Source: JBFXJF01 sp050175155 (GTDB lineage Bacteria > Bacillota > Bacilli > Tepidibacillales > Tepidibacillaceae). From it: a stretch of DNA of 64,000 nt. Below are positions 34,976-43,680 of this stretch, piece by piece; within the stretch, counting starts at the first letter, position 1; each line of letters begins with the position of its first letter. A program made the translations under genes and the position numbers. A model generated the notes under the pieces. That model did not search any database, was not told the origin of the DNA, and was given only the letters and a program-made list of their open reading frames with translations. The stretch lies in the NCBI GenBank assembly GCA_050175155.1, contig JBFXJF010000002.1, positions 1 through 64,000 on the forward strand. Direction: 5' to 3'.

Positions 34976-35137
34976 ATGAAAAATATTGAGTTATATGACA
35001 TCAAATTTGAGTTTGGAAGAGTAGGAGAAGACAAACATATAGCCTTAATAGATGAAATTTCCGTTGGAAACATGAGGGCTTATATGGATGGGCAGTACAT
35101 AGAACCTCTTAATTTAGAGAAATTGATGTTAAAATAA
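34976..35137 (+). pseudogene. 3' fragment of purC (SAICAR synthetase)
   Basis: Fifty-three codons read as the C-terminal end of a clostridial PurC: IKFEFGRVGEDKHI, LIDEISVGNMRAYMDG and EPLNLEKLML. The N-terminal catalytic part is absent, so it cannot function. It is another displaced 3' gene end in the window. Confidence 0.65.
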
Positions 35138-35159
35138 AAGTTAGAAAGGAGCTTATACT

Positions 35160-35195
35160 GTGATATTTCAATTTCAGTGTACAATATATGTATGA
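35160..35195 (+). CDS. Possible 11-residue leader peptide coupled to rluF
   Basis: A GTG at 35160 lies eight bases after AAAGGAG and opens an 11-codon frame ending in TGA that overlaps the rluF ATG as ATGA. The rluF start itself has no ribosome site, so reinitiation after this leader is plausible. Confidence 0.4.
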   Translation: MIFQFQCTIYV

Positions 35196-35899
35196 GACTA
35201 AACAACTTTATTAGTTCGACAGGACTTTGTTCTAGGAGACAGGCTGATGAATTAATTAAACAGGGCAAGGTAAAAATTAATAGTAATATAGCTACAATTG
35301 GACAAACGGTATATCCGGAGGATAAGGTTGAGGTGAATGGTAAACTACTTAAGTTAAAGAAGACATATGTATACATTGCCTTAAATAAACCAACGGGTAT
35401 TACTTGTACTACTGAACGGCATATAAACGGGAATATCATTGATTTTGTAAATCATCCTGAACGTATTTTCCCAATTGGGAGATTGGATAAGGAATCTGAG
35501 GGATTAATTCTTTTAACGAATGATGGAAGTATCGTTAATGAAATTTTAACGGATAAAAATAAACATGAGAAGGATTATATTGTAACTGTAAATAAAGCTA
35601 TTACTCATTCTTTTATTGAGGATATGTCAAAAGGGGTAAGAATTTATAACCCTGTTAAGAATGAATATACGATGACAAATCAATGTAAAATCGAAAAAAT
35701 AGATACCAAATCATTTAAAATCACTCTTTCTCAAGGACTAAATCGGCAAATCAGAAGGATGTGTACACATTTTGGCTACAAGGTATTAAAACTAAAGCGT
35801 GTTCGCATTATAAATATTGAATTAAAGAATTTACCAGTAGGAAAGTGGAGGAACTTAACTGAAGAAGAGGTAAAGAATTTATTAGCTATCATAAAATGA
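35192..35899 (+). CDS. rluF: 23S rRNA pseudouridine synthase RluF family
   Basis: A 235-residue enzyme. The N-terminal S4 RNA-binding domain (MRLNNFISSTGLCSRRQADELI) is followed by a pseudouridine synthase core with GRLDKESEGLILLTNDG, where the aspartate is the catalytic nucleophile. The NIIDFVNH and HEKDYIVTV segments point to RluF, which modifies U2604 of 23S rRNA in E. coli, rather than RsuA or RluB. The ATG at 35192 fits the family N-terminus but has no upstream ribosome site; it overlaps a short leader frame. It stands alone, between a purC relic and a REP-like repeat. Confidence 0.87.
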   Translation: MRLNNFISSTGLCSRRQADELIKQGKVKINSNIATIGQTVYPEDKVEVNGKLLKLKKTYVYIALNKPTGITCTTERHINGNIIDFVNHPERIFPIGRLDKESEGLILLTNDGSIVNEILTDKNKHEKDYIVTVNKAITHSFIEDMSKGVRIYNPVKNEYTMTNQCKIEKIDTKSFKITLSQGLNRQIRRMCTHFGYKVLKLKRVRIINIELKNLPVGKWRNLTEEEVKNLLAIIK

Positions 35900-35909
35900 G
35901 ATTTGAATA

Positions 35910-35943
35910 AATAAGTGCCAGGCACGTCAGTTAGTCAGTTATT
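35910..35943 (+). repeat. REP-like repeat, copy 4
   Basis: Variant AATAAGTGCC opening. It is followed by AAACAAGTAAG, matching the flank of copy 3, so it forms part of the duplicated module. Confidence 0.9.
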
Positions 35944-35980
35944 AAACAAGTAAGTTGAATATATAGGGAGAGTAAATAAA

Positions 35981-36415
35981 ATGAACGTTCTAGATATTTC
36001 AATAATCATTTTTGTAATAATGGAAACTGCAAATGTCTGTATTTTATACTTTGCCCCAGATTCACCACTTGGAAATGGTGTGGCTGTTTTTAATCACTGG
36101 GAGAGCTCAAAAGAAGATGAAGATACTCATCTTTTTGCAAGTTACATGACTAATTGGGTTGCAGGGACTAAACTAATCTTCATTATGTTGCTTTTGGTTG
36201 TGCTTTTTACCGGCAGTGAAATCACAAAAATATTTACTGTTGTTGTAATGATTTTGTCTATTGCTACATATTTTTGGAGACTACATCCCATTGTAAAAAA
36301 ACTTGATAGAAAGGGTCAGATAACCCCTGCTGGTTATTCCAAGACATTGGGTTTTATGATTGCTGGATTTTTAATCATGTTTACCCTTGCACTTATATTG
36401 GCACTAATCTTTTAA
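35981..36415 (+). CDS. Four-helix membrane protein, module copy B (intact)
   Basis: A 144-residue protein with about four hydrophobic segments (near residues 5-25, 63-80, 84-100 and 122-143). It is almost identical to the protein at 56522. I do not recognise the family. An HxxW-like soluble loop (NHWESSKEDEDTHLF) separates the first two helices. GGGAG precedes the ATG by ten bases. In the intact module at 56.5 kb it is followed by a membrane-anchored hydrolase, so the two probably act together; here the hydrolase is reduced to a fragment. Confidence 0.75.
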   Translation: MNVLDISIIIFVIMETANVCILYFAPDSPLGNGVAVFNHWESSKEDEDTHLFASYMTNWVAGTKLIFIMLLLVVLFTGSEITKIFTVVVMILSIATYFWRLHPIVKKLDRKGQITPAGYSKTLGFMIAGFLIMFTLALILALIF

Positions 36416-36424
36416 AGTATTCAG

Positions 36425-36575
36425 GTGACAATTTACGGCACATTCAATAAAAGCGTGGCGGAAAAAATAAACTATACTGAGAATATTGTGGTTATAAAAG
36501 ACAATCCTGATGCCACGATTTCAAGAGAAGTACAACAGGATATCATAGTGGAAGCTATCGAGGAATTCTTGGCGT
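36425..36575 (+). pseudogene. 3' fragment of the alpha/beta hydrolase (module copy B)
   Basis: It reads TIYGTFNKSVAEKINYTENIVVI and then KDNPDATISREVQQD, matching the last quarter of the hydrolases at 34114 and 56971. The segment with the catalytic histidine (DGGNHAQFGNYGKQKG) is deleted in frame. The nucleophile half is missing as well. Confidence 0.9.
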
Positions 36576-36590
36576 GGAATCTTTCTGAAA

Positions 36591-38327
36591 TCATGAAATT
36601 ACGATGGAATCACCTTGCCTTTGTTTGCTTTCCTTTTTGTTCTGGGCGATGAGGGCGGAGAGTTCCTCCATGGTTTGCGGATTTTGTGTCTTGTTGGTTA
36701 CAACGGAGATAGACAAAGATGCGATCCCGTAATTCTGTGAAAAACCATTCCTGTCCGTGGAGACGATAAAGCCTTGCTCCCAATCACTAGTTGAGTAGAG
36801 AGTCTCGATAGCGCTGTGAAAATCCTGTGCAATGTTCTTGCAGAGTTCTGTAACTTCATGGGAGTGGGAAATAATTACAAAATCATCTCCTCCTATATGA
36901 CCAAGAAAATCGCTTTCTCCAGCACAACGACGCATAGTGTCAGCCAAAGTCTTGAGCATAGCGTCCCCGTTTGCAAAACAATATGCGTCGTTATAGGCTT
37001 TGAAGTTGTCAAGGTCGAGGTAAATAATAGCCCAAGGTTCATGCAGTCGGAAGGTTGTTTCAATTACACGCTGAATCTCATGATTGCCAGGAAAACCGGT
37101 AAGTGGGTTTGCGTCGGAGGCACGTTGCACCTGAAGCTGGATGGAGGTTAGTAGCAGCTCCCGTACTGTGACAGTATTAAAATATTTTCCATTTCGAGTA
37201 ATCGCAATTGAATCATATACACGCTCAGCGCTGCGCTGCATGGCTATCTCGGAGACTTTGTCGATGGGCATCTGTTCATCCACTGCCAGCACCTCTTTGA
37301 GCATCATGGCTGTAACGTTCATCCTTTGGCTTAGAATGTAGCCAAACTCTCCTCCGAACTTTTCAAAGATTTGCTGCCGTGTCAAAATGCCGCAAACCTG
37401 CTCCAGCTCGTCTAGAATAAAAAACTCGGAAAGCTCTGGATTTAACTTCAGTTTTTCATAAAGTGGTAGCGAGGGAGAACTTTTTAAGGCAGTTGCTCCT
37501 GTTTTACCGATATCGCCGACCCTGCCGAAAACAGATTGGCGACTCTGAAGTCTGGTTCCGTTGAAAAACTCACGAATCTGCTTCTTGCAGTCAAACGCAA
37601 TATCCTGAAAAATTGAATTTGGCAGGCCAAGATAGAAGCCCTGCCCAAAATCCACACCCAGCTGGATAACCGTTTTAAGGTCCTCTTCATTTTCTATGCC
37701 CTCGGCTATGACTTGGATACCTGTCTGCCGACAGAAATCAACTATGGAACCCACTGCAGATTGTTTGATGGTATCCTTATGAATTTCATGAACAAGGTCT
37801 AAGTTGATTTTGAGAAATTTAGGGGATAGGGAGCAGGCTCGGTTAAGGCCAGAGTAGCCGTTGCCGAAATCGTCAATAGCAATCTTTAAGCCCTGCGTCT
37901 GATAGTGCTGCACGGAGCTGACAAAGCTGCTCATGTCGCTGATAGCGCTCTGCTCAGTAAGTTCAATCACTACACTGTCGGCATTGATACCGTATTCTTG
38001 CAGCTTTTCCACTGTAAAACCCGCGCTAAACTTAGGATCATGGATGATATTAGTGTCCAAATTTAGGAAGAGCAAGCAGTCTAGTGACTGGGCCGCAGCG
38101 TTTTGTAATGCTTTCATCAGGCAAAGTTTTTCCAAATCCCAAAGACGATCCTGACGGCGGGCGATTTGAAATAGTTCCTCAATATTGATATAGCAGGACG
38201 GTACGGAAATGCGACTCAGTGCCTCGTAACCGAAAATGATGCCGGTCTCAAGTGAGACGATGGGCTGGAATACCGTACTGATGGAGCTGTCAAGGAGAAT
38301 ATTGGAAAAAAAGTCTTCTTTTTGCAA
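36591..38327 (-). CDS. EAL-CBS-GGDEF cyclic-di-GMP signalling protein
   Basis: A 578-residue cytoplasmic protein with no transmembrane segment. Order: EAL phosphodiesterase domain (about 10-245; YEALSR, ELTE, IDDFGNGYSGL, AEGIENEEDL, all key residues present), two CBS-like motifs (about 280-400), then a GGDEF domain with active-type signature GGDDF near residue 520. The usual RxxD inhibitory site before it reads GESD, so product inhibition may be lost. The start is TTG 38327, six bases after AGGAGGTGG; the frame runs back to 38408 without support. It could make or break c-di-GMP depending on a ligand sensed by the CBS pair. Confidence 0.9.
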   Translation of the reverse strand: MQKEDFFSNILLDSSISTVFQPIVSLETGIIFGYEALSRISVPSCYINIEELFQIARRQDRLWDLEKLCLMKALQNAAAQSLDCLLFLNLDTNIIHDPKFSAGFTVEKLQEYGINADSVVIELTEQSAISDMSSFVSSVQHYQTQGLKIAIDDFGNGYSGLNRACSLSPKFLKINLDLVHEIHKDTIKQSAVGSIVDFCRQTGIQVIAEGIENEEDLKTVIQLGVDFGQGFYLGLPNSIFQDIAFDCKKQIREFFNGTRLQSRQSVFGRVGDIGKTGATALKSSPSLPLYEKLKLNPELSEFFILDELEQVCGILTRQQIFEKFGGEFGYILSQRMNVTAMMLKEVLAVDEQMPIDKVSEIAMQRSAERVYDSIAITRNGKYFNTVTVRELLLTSIQLQVQRASDANPLTGFPGNHEIQRVIETTFRLHEPWAIIYLDLDNFKAYNDAYCFANGDAMLKTLADTMRRCAGESDFLGHIGGDDFVIISHSHEVTELCKNIAQDFHSAIETLYSTSDWEQGFIVSTDRNGFSQNYGIASLSISVVTNKTQNPQTMEELSALIAQNKKESKQRQGDSIVIS

Positions 38328-38647
38328 GTTAGTCCACCTCCTATAAATCTTAAAACCTGAATAAAATAGAACGTGCATATCTACAAAAACTCGCTTTATA
38401 ATTAGCATGGTGACACATCATCAGTTTAAACAAATTCATATAAAGTAAAAACAGGAAGAAAGTTAAGATTATGTTAAAGTTTTGTTAATAAGAAAGATTA
38501 ATTTGAGGCGTTGAAAATTAACTTTATAATGTGACAAAATAATATTATTTTCGAACTTTTTATTGTAAAGATAGTAATAAAATAGTAGATTTAAAATATA
38601 GTTTGTTAAATTTTGCGTATAAAATTTATAGAAATGGAGGTAACATT
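38328..38647. other. 320-base divergent intergenic region
   Basis: Very AT-rich, separating the EAL-GGDEF gene (minus) from the DUF2871 gene (plus). Several TATAAT-like words occur (for example 38530s and 38617), but I could not pair them with convincing -35 boxes. No gene or repeat is visible. Confidence 0.5.
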
Positions 38648-39085
38648 GTGAATAAGAAATTATTAATAACATCTTTTGTATATGCAATAATCGGAATGTT
38701 GTCTGGAGCGTTTTATAGAGAATTTACGAAATTTTATGATTATTCAGGTGAAACTGTTCTTTCCGTAACACATACCCATCTAATAGTTTTAGGAACTTTC
38801 TTATTTTTAATTCTATTTCTGTATGAAAATCAATTTAAGATTTCCAGCGAAAAGATGTTTCGTAAATTTTATTTAGTTTATAACCTAGGGTTGGGATTAA
38901 AAATAGTTACAATGTATGTTAGAGGAATTACTGAAATAACTGGTGTTGAGGTATCAAGTGCACTTAATGGAGCTATTTCTGGAATTTCGGGTGTATCCCA
39001 TATGATTTTAGCTGTAAGTCTTATAATGTTATATGTAGCATTAAAGAGAGTTATTTTTGATAGGAAAATATCTTTAGATTTATAA
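38648..39085 (+). CDS. DUF2871 family membrane protein
   Basis: A 145-residue protein with four transmembrane helices. The N-terminal SFVYAIIGMLSGAFYREFTKF and the following HTHLIVLGTFLFLI, with a conserved HTH triad at the membrane edge, match DUF2871. The function is unknown. The start is GTG 38648 behind GGAGG; the ATG at 38603 has no ribosome site. It stands alone and ends in a clear terminator. Confidence 0.85.
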   Translation: MNKKLLITSFVYAIIGMLSGAFYREFTKFYDYSGETVLSVTHTHLIVLGTFLFLILFLYENQFKISSEKMFRKFYLVYNLGLGLKIVTMYVRGITEITGVEVSSALNGAISGISGVSHMILAVSLIMLYVALKRVIFDRKISLDL

Positions 39086-39117
39086 TATCTACACATTAAA
39101 AACGGCGCAAGAACAGA

Positions 39118-39147
39118 GCACACCTTCAAAGTAAGGTGTGCATTTTT
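39118..39147 (+). terminator. Terminator after the DUF2871 gene
   Basis: GCACACCTT and AAGGTGTGC form a perfect 9-bp stem with a 6-base loop, followed by ATTTTT. Confidence 0.85.
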
Positions 39148-39181
39148 AATAAGTGCCAGGCACGTCAGTTAGTCAGTTATT
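39148..39181 (+). repeat. REP-like repeat, copy 5
   Basis: AATAAGTGCC variant, directly after the T tract of the terminator. Confidence 0.9.
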
Positions 39182-39295
39182 GAAGATATGATAATATTGT
39201 ACTATAATTTATGAAAGGATATAAGCGAGACAAGACGTAAGCCGAAAGATGACATATTATAGTTTCTTTTTTATATCTAGAATGGGAGTGAAGAG

Positions 39296-40375
39296 ATGAG
39301 TCTGTTTAGATACGAAAGTTTAGAGAACAATTATAAATTAGCATCTAAAATCTATGATAGATATTTAACAAGGCTCCCATCACTCCAGAATGAGTATTCG
39401 GATGCTCAAAAAAGATCTATGTATAATGATATTATTTACAATCTAGAGCATCTTCAAGCAGCTATAAAGCTGCAAGACGGGAAAATTTTTGAGGATTATG
39501 CACTGTGGCTCTTTCAGCTTTTATGCCACTTTATTAAAAATATAGATGAAAACATTTTAAAAGAGCAAATGATAGTTCACTACGAGATTATAGAAGAGGT
39601 CCTTAAAGAAGATCTTTCAGACGAATCCTATCAGCTTGCAAAAAAATATTTAGAAAGAGCTGTAGAGTTTACCAAGTCTAGCATAAAAGAGCAGGAAAGC
39701 ATAAGCACCCTTACTATAGATGAGTATATAGATATTAAAAGAAAATATTTATTTGCCCTTCTTGATAACAAAAGGAATGAGGCCTATGAAATTATTCATA
39801 AAGCTATTGAGGCAGGAATCTCTATAGAGGATATTTATCAAAAGATTCTTAGAGAGGTTATGGTGGAAGTAGGCTATCTATGGCAGAAAAATATTATATC
39901 TGTAGATAAAGAGCATTATTGTACAGCAGTAACGCAAACAGTATTGGTAAATTTCTACTCACAAATATTCGATAAACCAAAAAAAGCGTACAAAGTGCTT
40001 ACCACGGCAGTAGGAAGCGAATTACATGAGATGGGGATTCGAATGATTTCTGATATTTTCGAGAACCATGGATGGGAAAGCATATATCTTGGGGCTGCGG
40101 TGCCTATAGAATCGATTTTACATGCGATTAAAGAACATCAACCAGATATTGTTGCCTTATCTGTTACGCTGCCTACTCATTTGCCACTATGCAAAGAAAT
40201 AGTAGAAGAGGTTAGAGGGAAATTTCAGGATATTCAAATTATTGTTGGTGGGAGAGCCTTTAAAACAACAGAAAGAATTTGGGAAAAATGGGAGATAGAC
40301 TTTTATACAGAGGATCTATACCAACTAATAGAGTGGGCGCAAGTAAATGTTGAAAAGCGTGATGTTGGACTATGA
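39296..40375 (+). CDS. Cobalamin (B12)-binding regulatory protein
   Basis: A 359-residue cytoplasmic protein. The helical N-terminus (about 1-130) is unassigned. A B12-binding cap (about 140-225, with DKEHYCTAVTQTVL) is followed by a Rossmann-type B12 domain with SELHEMGIRMI, which fits the (D/E)xHxxG motif whose histidine is the lower cobalt ligand. Later segments (GAAVPIESI, VALSVTLPTH, IIVGGRAF) are typical of the fold. There is no MerR domain, unlike CarH. Its stop overlaps the GGDEF start (ATGA), so it probably controls that cyclase in response to cobalamin or light. Confidence 0.88.
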   Translation: MSLFRYESLENNYKLASKIYDRYLTRLPSLQNEYSDAQKRSMYNDIIYNLEHLQAAIKLQDGKIFEDYALWLFQLLCHFIKNIDENILKEQMIVHYEIIEEVLKEDLSDESYQLAKKYLERAVEFTKSSIKEQESISTLTIDEYIDIKRKYLFALLDNKRNEAYEIIHKAIEAGISIEDIYQKILREVMVEVGYLWQKNIISVDKEHYCTAVTQTVLVNFYSQIFDKPKKAYKVLTTAVGSELHEMGIRMISDIFENHGWESIYLGAAVPIESILHAIKEHQPDIVALSVTLPTHLPLCKEIVEEVRGKFQDIQIIVGGRAFKTTERIWEKWEIDFYTEDLYQLIEWAQVNVEKRDVGL

Positions 40376-41409
40376 TAAGTTTTTTGGTTTTCACCGATGT
40401 CTCTGGGATTGTGAAGGATATTAAATGGAGTAATCCTATCTATTTAATTCCAAAACTAAACATCCGCTTGGTTGATCTTTTTGATAAGGAAGATCAAGAA
40501 GACTTGGAGAACTTTTGGCAAAGTTGTGATAATGGAGAGCTTTCCCAAAGTCCTATTTTTCACAAATTAAAGGTTTTTGACGAACCTCTGTGGTTATGGG
40601 TGTATAAAAGAAAAGAAGACTATTTAGTTTTGGGATACCAAGATAATGAGAGCACAACAAGTCAAACAGAAGATCAGACAGTGGATGTATTGAAAAGATG
40701 TATCATGCTTGTAGCTCAAGAGTACAATGAAGAGGATATTTTATATAGGGATACCGCCTGGGGACAATTTGATAAAATTCAGCAACTAAATAGTGAATTA
40801 GTTAACACTAGGAGATTATTAGAAAAAGCAAATGTGAGATTAAAACAACTTAATCAAGATTTAAATAATAAATTAGTAAGAGACGAGTTAACAGATCTAG
40901 TTAGTCGCTATCAATATCGAAGTGAGATGGAACAAAAAATCAACATCTATCCCGATAGATACGGAATCTTTTTATATATAGATGTAGATGATTTTAAATC
41001 GGTCAATAATCTTTATGGTCACAGTGTAGGAGATAAGTTTTTAGTAACCTTTGCGAAAAGACTTAAATCTATTAATATTAGGGACACCATAGGTATTAGA
41101 ATTGCTGGGGATGAATTTGGGCTATTTATCTATGGGCTTGAGAAGGCCAATAGCGAAATTTATGAGAAAATATGGGAAGAGATTCAGCATATAATTTTAA
41201 TAGAACCCATTGAGATAAATGGAATTAAGTTGCCAGTTTCAATAAGCGTTGGGATGGCAATCTACGGAAGGGACACAAAAAATATATTTGAGCTAATAGA
41301 TTATGCGGATTTCGCTATGTATCAAGCAAAAAACACAGGTAAAAATCATTATTGTGTTTTTGACTATAATAAATACGTAGAAAAGCACAAAATAGATTAC
41401 GAACTGTAA
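40372..41409 (+). CDS. Diguanylate cyclase coupled to the B12-binding protein
   Basis: A 345-residue protein. An N-terminal PAS-like domain (about 1-100) is followed by a coiled coil (about 135-170) that usually joins sensor to cyclase as a signalling helix. The GGDEF domain (about 175-335) has LTDLVSRYQY and the signature AGDEF, a common active variant. It starts four bases inside the preceding gene (ATGA overlap). The nearby EAL-GGDEF protein could oppose it. Convergent transcription with the MMPL gene leaves only 31 bases between stops, with a small GCTAG/CTAGC hairpin. Confidence 0.88.
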   Translation: MISFLVFTDVSGIVKDIKWSNPIYLIPKLNIRLVDLFDKEDQEDLENFWQSCDNGELSQSPIFHKLKVFDEPLWLWVYKRKEDYLVLGYQDNESTTSQTEDQTVDVLKRCIMLVAQEYNEEDILYRDTAWGQFDKIQQLNSELVNTRRLLEKANVRLKQLNQDLNNKLVRDELTDLVSRYQYRSEMEQKINIYPDRYGIFLYIDVDDFKSVNNLYGHSVGDKFLVTFAKRLKSINIRDTIGIRIAGDEFGLFIYGLEKANSEIYEKIWEEIQHIILIEPIEINGIKLPVSISVGMAIYGRDTKNIFELIDYADFAMYQAKNTGKNHYCVFDYNKYVEKHKIDYEL

Positions 41410-41440
41410 AAATTGCTAGTTGATCTCTAGCTTATTCATT

Positions 41441-43510
41441 CTAATCACGCTCCTTATAAAATGACTTATTTAGTGTAGTCTTTTGGATAACCTTATCAAA
41501 TAATACAAGTAGAGCAGGCAGAACAAAGGCTACCATGGTAAGTGATAATATCGTTCCTCTGCCGAGCAATATCCCAAGTTCAGCGATAATCTGGTTGCTG
41601 TTAGTAAATCCCAATATAAATCCTGTAGAGGCAAGAATTGTAGCTGATACTAGGATTGATACCAAATTATTCTCAATAGTTACTCGCATAGCGTCCATTT
41701 TCTGAAGTGTTTCTCTGTTTTTCAAATAAACATTAGTGAACAGTATTGCATAGTCAACTGTTGCCCCGAGCTGCACTGTAATTAATACCAAGTAACCAAT
41801 AAAATTTAAGGGTCGATCGGTGAAATATGGAAACGAGAGGTTAATCCAAATTGCTGTTTCAATTGTAAAGAGCAATAATAATGGCAAAATCAGCGAACGG
41901 AAAGTAATAAGTAACACTATATATATACCAATTATTGCTACAAGATTAATTCGCATGGTGTCTATTGATACAATATTTTTCATATCGTAAAGTGTGGCAC
42001 TTGTTCCTGCCAAGTAATACGTCTCATAATGCATTGCTGCGGTATCTAAAACAGCTTTTACAGTATCAAAGGTTTCATCGCCTTCCTCGGGTATATCTGT
42101 ATAAAGAAGAATTCGCGTATAATTCTTTGAATAGAACTGATCGGTAGTTTTTTGTGGGACGATTTCCTTCGGAATTTCAGCTCCTACAGCCGTAACATAG
42201 GATACAACATTTGTCACATGCGGAATTTCAGCTAGGTCATCTGTAAGCTCTAATTCCCTTCCTGCATTATGCTTTGGCACGAGTAATACAAGTACATTTT
42301 CCTTACCGAATTTCTCCTCAATAGATAAGGTATCCTGTCCCACCCGAGAGGTGTGATTAACGGTGCTGCTACTTCCATACATAAACTCTGTATTTGATTG
42401 AGCAAGGAAACTTGGTATGACAATGATAAGTGCAAGTAACAAAAAAGGTCTCCTTACTTTCATCAACCAACCGCCTGTTTTTTTGAAATCAGGCATCAGC
42501 TTGCGGTGCATCGTCTTTTCAATAGCTTTATAGCTTAATAAGGTAAAAACAGGTAGAAAAGCCATCACTGTTATAAAGCTAATTAAAATTCCTTTTACTA
42601 AGTTAATTCCCAAATCTGAACCGATACCGAAGCGCATAAACATTAATGCTGAAAAACCTATTACCGTTGTGGCAGCACTTGCTGCGATTGTAGGAAAAGC
42701 TTGTTTCATAGCAAGTTTCATTGCTTTTTGTGGATTATGCTCGTCTCGATAGTCATTAAAGCTGTGAAGTAAAAAAATCGCATAATCAAGTGATACTGCA
42801 AGTTGCAAAACGGGACTTACTGTCAGCGTGATAAATGATATTTCACCGAAAATAATGTTTGTTCCCATATTGATGAGTATGGCAATTCCGATCGTAATCA
42901 GAAACAACAAGGGTTCTATCCATGAAGAGGTAGAAATAATCAAAATGATTATTATAATCGGGAGTAAAATTATCACTGCATTCACTACCTCTGAAACAGA
43001 CATTGCTTGTGTTTCTGCTGTATTGACTGCTTCTCCTGCAATTGCGTTATTTTCTCCAATTAGTTCATAAATAGCATTGACAGTACTTTCTTCTTTTCCG
43101 CTCTCAATCGATATATTAAGCAAAGCATTATTGTCTTTATAATAGCTTTCAGTTATAGAAACATCCAATAAAACAAGGGAAATGGTCTGAAGCGTTTCTA
43201 GACCTATTACGTCATCAAGCCAACTTACCGATGTAACCCCATCTATTGCAACGATTTTTTCTTTGTACTCTAATGCTTCTTGTATTGATACGTCAGTAAG
43301 CATAACCCTTGCATTTGGCGTTTCACCACCAAACTCTTCATTCATTATCTCTATAGCCTTTGTAGATTGTGCGTCATCAGGCAAATAATCTACCATGTCA
43401 TAATTAACTGAAACCAGCAGTGAGAAGATACCGCTTAATACTGCAACAATCAAAAATGCTATTAAAATGCTTTTTTTATATTTGATAACAGCATGTGAAA
43501 ATATATCCAC
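41441..43510 (-). CDS. MMPL/RND family exporter 2
   Basis: A 689-residue paralogue of the exporter at 14164, with the same duplicated fold: an N-terminal helix, an extracytoplasmic loop, a helix block with TSSWIEPLLFLITIGIAILINMGTNIIFG, a second loop and a second helix block. It lacks about 75 residues of the second extracytoplasmic loop relative to copy 1. The best start is GTG 43510 after AAGGAG; the frame runs back to 43537. The divergent TetR gene at 43681 is probably its repressor. The substrate is unknown. Confidence 0.9.
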   Translation of the reverse strand: MDIFSHAVIKYKKSILIAFLIVAVLSGIFSLLVSVNYDMVDYLPDDAQSTKAIEIMNEEFGGETPNARVMLTDVSIQEALEYKEKIVAIDGVTSVSWLDDVIGLETLQTISLVLLDVSITESYYKDNNALLNISIESGKEESTVNAIYELIGENNAIAGEAVNTAETQAMSVSEVVNAVIILLPIIIIILIISTSSWIEPLLFLITIGIAILINMGTNIIFGEISFITLTVSPVLQLAVSLDYAIFLLHSFNDYRDEHNPQKAMKLAMKQAFPTIAASAATTVIGFSALMFMRFGIGSDLGINLVKGILISFITVMAFLPVFTLLSYKAIEKTMHRKLMPDFKKTGGWLMKVRRPFLLLALIIVIPSFLAQSNTEFMYGSSSTVNHTSRVGQDTLSIEEKFGKENVLVLLVPKHNAGRELELTDDLAEIPHVTNVVSYVTAVGAEIPKEIVPQKTTDQFYSKNYTRILLYTDIPEEGDETFDTVKAVLDTAAMHYETYYLAGTSATLYDMKNIVSIDTMRINLVAIIGIYIVLLITFRSLILPLLLLFTIETAIWINLSFPYFTDRPLNFIGYLVLITVQLGATVDYAILFTNVYLKNRETLQKMDAMRVTIENNLVSILVSATILASTGFILGFTNSNQIIAELGILLGRGTILSLTMVAFVLPALLVLFDKVIQKTTLNKSFYKERD

Positions 43511-43595
43511 TAAGTCCACTCCTTTATTGTTATACACGATGTTGACAAATCGTTACTTGTATAATTTAATAACATTACCTTAATAATTCAACAGA

Positions 43596-43613
43596 CAGAT
43601 GTTTTAAAAATGT
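43596..43613 (+). promoter_or_regulatory. Candidate TetR-binding motif (paralogous site)
   Basis: CAGATGTTTTAAAAATGT in the divergent intergenic region, matching the motif at 14079-14096 in sequence and in orientation relative to tetR. Confidence 0.45.
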
Positions 43614-43619
43614 CATTTA

Positions 43620-43647
43620 TTGAGCAAAAATAGATAAAGTGTATAAT
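43620..43647 (+). promoter_or_regulatory. Promoter of the second tetR gene
   Basis: TTGAGC (43620-43625) and TATAAT (43642-43647) with a 16-base spacer, 34 bases before the ATG. It lies seven bases after the candidate TetR motif. Confidence 0.6.
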
Positions 43648-43680
43648 ATCTAACATATTTAAGCATTTTGGAGGATTAAA

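Noticed and set aside
39182..39295. A riboswitch before the B12-binding protein gene
   Set aside because: The leader contains GACGTAAGCCGAAAGATGAC, which recalls short parts of known riboswitches, but I found no cobalamin or c-di-GMP consensus or matching stem layout in these 110 bases.
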